Assembly: GCA_024195585.1 (NCBI GenBank)
Contig: SWBL01000620.1
Location: forward strand, 1-15,411
Source of the DNA: Aureobasidium sp. EXF-3400
Lineage: Eukaryota > Ascomycota > Dothideomycetes > Dothideales > Saccotheciaceae
DNA: 15,411 nt
Direction: 5' to 3'
How positions within the stretch are numbered: the first letter of the stretch is position 1; every line of letters starts with the position of its first letter. Of this stretch, positions 8,537 through 15,411 are shown one piece after another. The translations under genes and the position numbers were made by a program. The notes under the pieces were generated by a model, which did no database searches, was not told the origin of the DNA, and saw only the letters and a list, made by a program, of their open reading frames with translations.

Positions 8537-9018
8537 CCATGGGTCAGAGTGATGAACACTTGATCAGTTGTATGTGCGAATGCATCCTCATGGGCAAGAC
8601 AGGCGTAATGTACTCGAGTACGTATGTTCTAATGATACCTAACTTCGGAAACGAGCAAGGATCATGATCGGCATCTCATGAGCGCGTGTTCGTTAACCGG
8701 TACGGCGGCCTTCTGATTTCGCCTGGCACAACGAAGTTTGCCCCTGGTAGACGGTTTAGGAGAGGCACTTTGGCCTATAAATTCATCATCTTGCTGATTG
8801 TTTCGCAAGGGTTGCCTAAAGCAGCGCGAGAGTCGAGTTTCAACAGACACCACGGCAAGCTTTGATCACACGCAAGCACGCGCATCGGCTGACTACACGC
8901 CGCGTCGGCGGCCAAGCTTGAAGCTCCGATGCCTTGTTAATGTTGACATGAGGCATCAATATTGATATAAGAGTAGCCAAGGCAGGAACTATAGCCTTCT
9001 TCATCGATTCCTAACAAC
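8537..9018. other. Intergenic region, CYP505 promoter
   Basis: These 482 bases lie between the P450 relic and the CYP505 start. A TATAAATT stretch occurs near 8776 and a GATATAAG at 8964-8971. Several dyad elements fall within 8886-8966 and are listed together as a regulatory region. No gene is supported. Confidence 0.5.
8886..8971 (+). promoter_or_regulatory. Likely CYP505 promoter-proximal region with dyad elements
   Basis: Within 86 bases there are CGG-N11-CCG (8886-8902), the spacing used by Gal4-type Zn2Cys6 regulators; a 7-bp inverted repeat GATGCCT/AGGCATC (8928-8934 and 8951-8957) with a 16-base loop; a perfect 12-bp palindrome ATCAATATTGAT (8955-8966); and a TATA-like GATATAAG (8964-8971), which is 48 bases before the ATG. 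Assignment as a regulatory region is inference from position and symmetry. Confidence 0.4.
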
Positions 9019-12000
9019 ATGTCTATTCCTATTCCTGGTCCAGCTGGCTGGCCCCTCCTAGGAAATGTCAACGACATTGATCCTGATGTTCCTATCAAGT
9101 CGTTGATGGATATTGCCGACAAATATGGTCATTATTTCTTAACTTGCTAAACAATAAACAAGAGCTGACAACACGCAGGCCCCATCTACAGTCTCTCAAT
9201 GCTTGGGAAACGTCGAGTCGTAGTCTCCTCTGTTGAGTTGATGAATGAAATTTGCGACGAGAAGAAATTCGCCAAAGTTGTGACTGCCGCTTTAGGAGAA
9301 GTCAGAAATCTTACTGGAGATGGTCTCTTTACCGCAGTACGTTGGTAACTCAAAGTTATGGTTACACGTGTCTGATCAGGTTGCAGCACAATGGCGAACA
9401 AAACTGGGAGGTCGCCCATCGTGTTTTGATACCCGCTTTCGGACCGCTTAATATTCGCAGTATGTTCGACGATATGCATGACATTGCATCGCAGCTCGTC
9501 ATGAAGTGGGCACGCCATGGTAATGACTACAAGATCCACGTTACGGATGACTTCACACGATTAACCCTGGATACCCTTGCTCTCTGCTCCATGGACTATC
9601 GTTTCAATTCATTCTACGCAGAACAGATGCACCCTTTCGTAGATGCCATGGTCAACGTCCTCTCCGAATCTGGCTCAAGAATTCGAAGGCCCGGATTCCT
9701 GGCTGCTCTGTACCGCAAAGAGGAATACCAATACTGGAAAGATATCAAGTACTTGCGAGAACTGAGTGCCGAGCTGGTTCAGAATCGTAAGAAGCATCCT
9801 GGAGGTAGAAAAGATCTCCTCCATGCCATGCTTCATGGCAAGGACCCACGTGATGGAAGTTCCTTGTCTGATGACAGTATCATCGACAACATGATCACCT
9901 TCCTCATTGCTGGCCACGAAACCACCTCAGGCCTTCTCTCCTTCCTCTTTTACTACCTCTTGAAGAACCCTTCAGCATACAAGAAGGCACAAGAAGAGGT
10001 TGATCGAGTTATCGGCGACGCGACTATCAAGGTGGAACACTTGAGCAAGCTCCCCTACATCAACGCAGTCCTGCGCGAGACTCTGCGACTACAACCTACT
10101 GCTCCAGCCTTTTCGGTCCAGCCCAACAACGAGATCGACACCCTTGGTGGTGAATATACCGTTTTCAGAGGCGAACCCATCGTTGCGCTGCTGCCCAAGA
10201 TCCACCGCGATCCAAAATGCTACGGAGAGGACGCCAATGATTTCAAGCCTGAGAGAATGCTTGACGAGAACTTCAACAAACTCCCCCCAAATGCCTGGAA
10301 ACCGTTTGGTAATGGGTCTCGTGCTTGCATTGGTCGTCCATTTGCATGGCAAGAGGCCCAACTCGTGGTTGCGATGCTACTCCAGTATTTCGACTTCACC
10401 TTGGACGACGCAAAGTACGATTTACAGATCAAGTCAACTCTGACCATCAAGCCAAATCACCTTTACATGCACGCTCAACTCCGCCACGGCAGAACTCCTA
10501 CTCAACTCGAGCAGATCCTTTCCTCGAATGGTACTCCTGTCCAGGCGAAGCAAACGCACAAATCTGACGATGAAAAGGCAACATCTGCCGCAAGTGACGG
10601 CAATGCAAGACCCCTGACCATTCTCTATGGATCAAACACAGGTACCTGCCAGGCTTTTGCTCAAGGCCTTGCAGCTGATGCGCCATCTCATGGATTCAAA
10701 GTTTCTAGAGTGGATACTCTTGACTCGGCCAAGGACAACTTGCCTACAGACCAGGCAGTTGCAATCATTACCTGTTCATACGAAGGCGAGCCGGCAGATA
10801 ACGCAGCACACTTCTTCCATTGGCTCAAATCGCTAGAAGGGAACTCTGTCAAGACCCAGTACGCCGTGTTTGGTGCTGGCCACAGTGACTGGAAGAACAC
10901 TTTCCACAAAATTCCAACGGCTATCGACGACATTCTTCTAGCACATGGTGGAGAGCGTATCTGTAGTCGAGGCTCAGCCAATGCTGCCAACGGTGACATG
11001 TTCAGCGAGTTTGAGAAGTGGGAAGATGAGGTCTTCTGGCCTGCCATGTCGAAGAAGTATGGAGGTGACGGTGGTAAAACCGATTCAGCAGCAACCCAAA
11101 GTCTGACAGTCGAGGTTTCGAGCGTCCGCTCTTCACACTTGCGTGCTGATGTGTACGAGGCTCGCGTCGTCGATGCAAAGCTCCTCTCCCAGCCTGGATC
11201 ATCGGAGAAGAGGCATATCGAAATCGAGCTACCGGCTTCCGCGACTTACAGCAGTGGCGACTATCTGCATGTTCTCCCTATCAATCCCCAAGAAAGTGTG
11301 CAGCGTGTCATGCGTCGCTTCGATTTGGCATGGGACAGCGTGCTGACCATCAAAGCCGCAGTAGGCACTATTTTGCCTACGAACGTTCCAATTTCTGCCA
11401 ACGACCTGTTCGGGGCCTATGTTGAACTCGGACAGCCTGCAACCAAGCGTAACGTAACGCTACTTTTGGATGCTTGTACAGATGACGAAACCAAGAAAGA
11501 ACTGACTCGACTTGCCGGCGATGCTTTCAGCACCGAGATCAGTGAGAAGAGAGTCTCGCTCCTGGATCTACTTAACAAATTCCCATCAGTGCAACTTCCT
11601 CTCGGTGCTTTCATCAGCAGCTTGCCTCCTATGCGTACCAGATCTTATTCCATTTCTTCATCAAGCTTGGTCAGTCGTCACCGCGTGACTCTGACTTACG
11701 CTGTGTTGCATCAGTCACACATGAGTGGTACGGGCGAGTATGTTGGTGTAGCTAGCAACTACCTCTCAAAATTGGCTACAGGCGACAAGCTGCACGTCGC
11801 TGTACGTCCCTCCAACCAAGCCTTCCACCTTCCTACCGACTACGAGAAGACACCTGTCATCATGATTTGTGCCGGTACTGGTTTGGCACCTTTCCGTGGC
11901 TTCGTACAAGAGAGAGCAGCTCAGGTGGAGGCTGGCCGCAAGCTTGCACCCGCTCTGCTCGTCATCGGCTGCAGAAGCCCTGACCAGGACGAACTCTACC

Positions 12001-12323
12001 GAGATGACTTCGACAAATGGGAGGCTACAGGCGCTGTCAAAATCTTGCGTGCTTACAGCAGGAAGCCCGAAGCAAGTGGAGGGTCAAAGTACGCACAAGA
12101 CGCCCTATGGGAGCACCGCCAAGAAGCTCGCGAGCTGTGGGATGCCGGCAGCAGAGTCTACGTCTGTGGCAGTCGTGCTCTCGAGCGTAGCGTCGAGAAA
12201 GTTTGCAAAGCTATCTATGTCGAACGGGCAAAAGAGCTAGGCAAGGACAAGACTGAGCAAGATGCTGAAGAGTGGTTCGAAGGAATAAGGAACGTAAGGT
12301 TTTCAACAGATGTCTTTTCGTAG
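9019..12323 (+). CDS. CYP505-type self-sufficient P450-reductase fusion, fatty acid hydroxylase
   Basis: This fusion hydroxylates fatty acids near the omega end using NADPH, with heme and reductase in one chain, like P450foxy and bacterial P450BM3. Exons 9019-9127, 9179-9336 and 9387-12323 give 1067 aa, almost the same as P450foxy. Introns are 51 and 50 nt; the first donor is GTCATT, unusual but fixed by the KYG-PIY join. Heme domain: GDGLFTA (83-89, Phe87 at the BM3 position), I-helix AGHETT (264-269), ExxR as ETLR (320-323), FGNGSRACIG with ligand Cys403. After a linker (about 460-495) comes the flavodoxin FMN domain (YGSNTGTC, 503-510), then FAD binding (RSYSIS, 841-846) and NADPH binding (GTGLAPFRGF, 919-928; CGSR, 1016-1019), ending FSTDVFS. 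No N-terminal membrane anchor is seen, so it is probably soluble or peripherally bound. It appears intact. Confidence 0.96.
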
Positions 12324-12443
12324 GAACGGATGTTTTTATCTAAGTTTTTCGGCATAGTTTGCATCACCTAAGGCGCATATCACATAGAGGGTCAATGGAC
12401 TGTGAATACCACCTAGTAGAACATGCATACTATTGTTTTACAC

Positions 12444-13421
12444 TCATAGCTTCGAGTTCTTCGTGCCGTGCAGGATCTTGGCAAACACTGGTATGCCCTC
12501 TCTGCCCAGAGCTGTGCCTATGGCTACAACTTTGGCTCCTACAGCTTGCATACGTGATAGTCCGGCAGCATCACTGACCCCGCCAACACCGATAATATCG
12601 ATATCGCATAGCTCGGCATGCTCATCGAGCAACCGGCGCAGCGTAGCGACGTTTCCGAGAGCTAGTGGGTGCAGGGGCTCACCTGCAAGTCCTCCGATTC
12701 CTGTGCCTACTGCCGAGGGAAGCAAAGGTCGACCCTGCTGAGACAGTATAAGACAGGAGCCCAGCGTGTTCGTGGAAGTTATGAAATCGATTGGCGATGT
12801 CCCATTCTCACGTAAAGTGTCTATCAGCGTCTTGAACTGACCAGCGTATGTGTATGGTGGTGTCTTGAGACCTAATGACACTGTCCGCGGGATATGCCTC
12901 AACTCATCAAGGTATTCTTTCAGAGCAGAACCAGAATATGCCGGTGGTGGTTTGTTCGCGATATTGGGGCAGCTGAGGTTCACTTCGACAGCGAGAGGTG
13001 TTGGGATGCGGGCAGCGAGTGCGGCGACTCGGCTATAACACTCCGCGACCTCTTTGGGCGAGCCTGTGACAGAGACGATGAAGGGTTTGGGTCTTTTGTT
13101 CGGAGAAGCATTGACGATGTTCTCGATCCAATCGAGATAGGTGTCTATGGGTGTGGGCGAGTAGCCAAGTGTGTTGAGACTGGCTGGGTACTCTTCCCCG
13201 CTGATGGTGTAGTCTGGTGCGGTCGTGGTCGTCTGCGATTGCGTGGAGAAGAACGCATGCTGGTGAATGGACGGATCGTGTGAAAAACCAAGCAGCAGAC
13301 CGGTCCTTGTGGTTACGGCGCCTGTGTGTGGACATGCGTACAGAGCTTCCAGATCTTCTCGCGTGCTGCACCATGGATTGGCACTGTTCAGCAGGGGCGG
13401 GTCGATTGTTGGAAGTGGCAT
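12444..13421 (-). CDS. Dihydroorotate dehydrogenase, class 1A (cytosolic type)
   Basis: The single exon encodes 325 aa, close to class 1A enzymes such as yeast Ura1 and the lactococcal A form, which oxidise dihydroorotate to orotate in the cytosol and pass electrons to fumarate. The catalytic base is Cys151 in NLSCPN, the class 1 signature; class 2 enzymes have Ser. Also seen are the active-site loop (EEYPASLNTLGY, 77-88), FMN-contact Lys186 in GLKTPPY, TSTNTLG (216-222), and the phosphate-binding GVGGVSDAAG (278-287) and IGTALGREG (301-309). There is no transit peptide or membrane helix, unlike the mitochondrial class 2 enzyme that most filamentous ascomycetes use for pyrimidine synthesis. 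By my alignment the early FMN lysine of the class is replaced by Arg39 (AVTTRTG). It converges on CYP505 with only 120 bases between stops. A related function on another substrate is possible. Confidence 0.88.
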   Translation of the reverse strand: MPLPTIDPPLLNSANPWCSTREDLEALYACPHTGAVTTRTGLLLGFSHDPSIHQHAFFSTQSQTTTTAPDYTISGEEYPASLNTLGYSPTPIDTYLDWIENIVNASPNKRPKPFIVSVTGSPKEVAECYSRVAALAARIPTPLAVEVNLSCPNIANKPPPAYSGSALKEYLDELRHIPRTVSLGLKTPPYTYAGQFKTLIDTLRENGTSPIDFITSTNTLGSCLILSQQGRPLLPSAVGTGIGGLAGEPLHPLALGNVATLRRLLDEHAELCDIDIIGVGGVSDAAGLSRMQAVGAKVVAIGTALGREGIPVFAKILHGTKNSKL

Positions 13422-14198
13422 GATGATCGGTGCTAGGTCGGTCGTTATCCCTTATGTCTCGTTCGATGTTTTCGTGCTTCCAATGCTCTTTCAAGTTGTC
13501 AAAGTGCGCCGAGTATCCTTATGTTCATGCGGGTTATCACGCAGATTCCCCGATAAGCATGAGATAGGCCAACATTGCATGCAGAAACACACAAGACAGT
13601 GTTTCACCACACTTGATATAGCATAGAATGCCCACAACTGGCCATGACAGTTGTTAGAATGATAGGAGATGAGAAATCCGAGTGGTGAAGACGGTGACCA
13701 TCCCGCGACAGGGTCATATATGCAGCGAAGTCGACAGGGCTCATACTGAGCGTCATCCTGTTTACTTTGCACCTTTCTTCCTTCCTTTTAGCACAAAATC
13801 GCCTGCTCAATATTTGCCTATGGTTCTTTGTATCATCACAACGCTACTCCTAAACACACCGATCGAAACACAATGAATTGCGCGCTTGACCCTCCTCGTC
13901 CTCCCCAACAGCTAGGTCATGTGTCGTTGACACATGTTGTTGCCTCCCACGACAGCGATCCTCCCATACTCTGACCTCATAAACCATGACCATCGTTCAT
14001 CAGAGGATCTCTGCCTTCCTGGATGCTTCTGGAGACATGCCACACAATCACGAATGCAGCAGAGAGAAGCGACCTGGCGGCGCCTTCCCCTTGGATCCTT
14101 CCTTCCTCGCGTGCAAGATATATATACTATTCAATCACTCGGTCAACTATCAATTCTACCATTCTTCCCAAACTGGGAAAATCTCGGTCGCAAAACCA
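13422..14198. other. Intergenic region between DHODH start and tRNA-Ser
   Basis: About 780 bases hold the DHODH promoter at the left and tRNA upstream sequence at the right, with TATATATA at 14121-14128 some 70 bases before the tRNA. A 19-nt dyad at 13918-13936 is listed separately. Short open frames here (for example 13986-14222, plus, which runs into the tRNA) show no family features and I do not call them genes. Confidence 0.45.
13918..13936. repeat. 8-bp inverted repeat with 3-base spacer
   Basis: CATGTGTC and GACACATG are separated by GTT and match perfectly. It lies about 500 bases upstream of the DHODH start and 260 bases upstream of the tRNA. It could be a dimer binding site; function is unknown. 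Confidence 0.4.
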
Positions 14199-14279
14199 GG
14201 CGCTTTGGCTGAGTGGTTATAGCGATAGACTAGAAATCTATTTCCTTCGGGAGCGCAGGTTCGAGTCCTGCAGGCGTCG
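14199..14279 (+). tRNA. tRNA-Ser(AGA)
   Basis: The 81-nt sequence folds as a class II tRNA. The acceptor arms GGCGCTT and AGGCGTC pair with two G-U wobbles and leave discriminator G, as expected for serine. The anticodon stem ATAGA/TCTAT holds loop CTAGAAA, so the anticodon is AGA (read as IGA). A long variable arm, TTCC-TTCG-GGA, is typical of tRNA-Ser, and the T arm is GCAGG-TTCGAGT-CCTGC. The internal promoters are the A box TGGCTGAGTGG (14206-14216) and B box GGTTCGAGTCC (14258-14268). There is no intron, and CCA is not encoded, as is normal in eukaryotes. Confidence 0.97.
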
Positions 14280-14282
14280 TTC

Positions 14283-14287
14283 TTTTT
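14283..14287 (+). terminator. RNA polymerase III terminator of tRNA-Ser
   Basis: A run of five T residues begins four bases after the tRNA 3' end, the usual stop signal for RNA polymerase III. Confidence 0.85.
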
Positions 14288-15251
14288 ACACTTTCGAGCC
14301 TACCCGAACACTCCTTTTTGATTGTTGTATGCATTGGAAAAAGAATGAGAGGAATGGGTAAGAATTGGCGGAGTTGTGGTGGATTGAAGTGGGATGATGC
14401 ACAATTTTGGGCTGACAAGACTGGCGTTGTGCGACTGCACGACGGCAGTGCATTCTGGAAAGAACACTTGACAATAACTCGAAGAGAGGCGCGTACTGTC
14501 AGGTGCGCCCTCAGGTACGCTCGTTAATGAGTCTATGAGGCAGGTGCTACAGGAACTCACCATAATTAATCCCAAAAGCGCGATCAACATGCCAAGCGCT
14601 TCATGAGTTTTATGCTAGATGCTAGGATCTATTTTCAGAGGTACGAAAGCGAATGCTAACAGCGACGAGCTGGATGAGATTCAATAGCTCCGTCTAACCA
14701 CTTGTATGACAAAGTTGTTGCTTCAAAGTGGTTGCATACTTCCTGCAACTTCAAAGGCTGAGTGCTTAAACGATCGAGGCATGTGTTCATCTATTCACCA
14801 CTGATGCTAGTATATGAAGCAACTAGGCTCAATGTTCTGAATGACGATTGGGCACGTCTCACAAGAGCATCGGATTGTCATACAGAGCATATTTACCTGA
14901 GCCCCCAGTAGCATAGCAGGAGCATGCACAAAAGACATCATTTCAAGTGAAGAACAGCCATATGAACATGGATTTTGCGTTTCATCAAAGCATATACGGA
15001 GTAGATAAACCCGATGATTTTGTCGTTGATCGACTGCCACCGAGCTGTTCAAAGGGTTGGGACCGTGCATTCATGAGACGACGAAAGTGCGTAAAAGTCA
15101 ACCTTGGCCGATTCCAAGTCATAGCTGAAGCAGAATAACGGTGACCGGTGGTGCTGCGTGAGATGGCAGACGTGGGGCGACAAGAGTGAAATGCGATTGA
15201 CAAGTTGATTTTTTGCTTTTATTGCTTGAGGGTTGTTGTGTTTGGCGACAT
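14288..15251. other. Intergenic region, no gene recognised
   Basis: About 960 bases separate the tRNA terminator from the stop codon of NAC-beta. The right end, with T-rich stretches near 15210-15220, is probably the NAC-beta 3' UTR. Open frames on both strands are short, with no domain or signal peptide I can defend. I saw no tRNA, 5S, snoRNA box pair or transposon end. Confidence 0.45.
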
Positions 15252-15411
15252 TTACTCGACGTCGGCCTTGCCCTCGAAGTTCTCACCCTCGACGAGGTCG
15301 GGGATGTCATCGTCGTCCTCCTTCTTGTCCTCACCCTCGACACCCTTCTGCATGCTCTGGTAGCTCTCGGCGAGCTTGCGGAGGGAAGCGAGCGAGTCGG
15401 GGCCAAGCTGG
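15252..15411 (-). CDS. egd1: Nascent polypeptide-associated complex subunit beta, C-terminal part
   Basis: NAC-beta (Egd1/BTF3) pairs with NAC-alpha at the ribosome exit site and shields new chains. Only the last 53 residues are inside the window; the gene runs off the right edge and the first base shown is the third base of a codon. The visible part has the family's C-terminal stretch [16 protein letters not shown], an acidic run [16 protein letters not shown], and ends ADVE before TAA (15254-15252). The acidic tail and the DSLASLRKL helix are diagnostic. The symbol follows yeast usage. Confidence 0.9.
   Translation of the reverse strand, partial: QLGPDSLASLRKLAESYQSMQKGVEGEDKKEDDDDIPDLVEGENFEGKADVE

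Noticed and set aside
9252..9386. Apparent start of the CYP505 frame at 9252
   Set aside because: The first 45 residues of that frame are exon 2 read out of frame plus intron 2. Splicing from 9019 restores the expected P450 N-terminus and full length.
13986..14222. 78-codon plus-strand frame with a plausible start context
   Set aside because: It runs into the tRNA-Ser gene and ends there. Neither composition nor motif supports translation.
14300..15070. Small open frames on the minus strand (14300-14590 and 14807-15070)
   Set aside because: There is no recognisable motif or coding bias, and no splice signals link them into a longer product.

Overview
The window is nuclear DNA from a filamentous ascomycete (Pezizomycotina; I cannot name the genus). 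The signs are short spliceosomal introns of about 48-62 nt with GTRNGT-like donors, CT(A/G)AC-like branch sites and YAG acceptors, closely packed single genes on both strands with their own promoters, a self-sufficient CYP505 P450, and fungal-type secreted and GPI-anchored proteins. I assembled splice models by hand. All complete gene models close in frame from ATG to stop.

Layout, left to right. (1) GET1 (minus, 158-909), an ER receptor subunit for tail-anchored protein insertion. (2) A type I membrane protein of unknown function (minus, 1222-2706). (3) Divergent from it, a small cysteine-rich, probably GPI-anchored wall or surface protein (plus, 3194-3891). (4) A secreted CALB-type lipase (minus, 4192-5679). 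(5) Divergent from the lipase, a six-exon microsomal-type epoxide hydrolase (plus, 6625-8263). (6) Directly after its stop codon, and in the same reading frame, the last ~80 codons of a cytochrome P450 (plus, to 8536), which looks like a gene relic. (7) A complete CYP505-type P450-reductase fusion (plus, 9019-12323). (8) Convergent with it, a class 1A dihydroorotate dehydrogenase (minus, 12444-13421). (9) tRNA-Ser(AGA) (plus, 14199-14279). (10) The 3' end of the nascent-polypeptide-associated complex beta subunit (minus, from 15252 off the right edge).

GET1, tRNA-Ser and NAC-beta are housekeeping genes flanking a more accessory core. Lipase, epoxide hydrolase, P450 relic and CYP505 lie consecutively over about 8 kb and could act on one substrate chain: release of fatty acids outside the cell, then hydroxylation or epoxidation, then epoxide opening to diols. 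That pathway link is inference from enzyme classes and proximity only. The most unusual items are the P450 relic continuing the epoxide hydrolase frame past its stop, a 15-nt microexon that splits the nucleophile codon of the hydrolase, the class 1A DHODH beside P450 genes, and the clustered inverted repeats in the CYP505 promoter.
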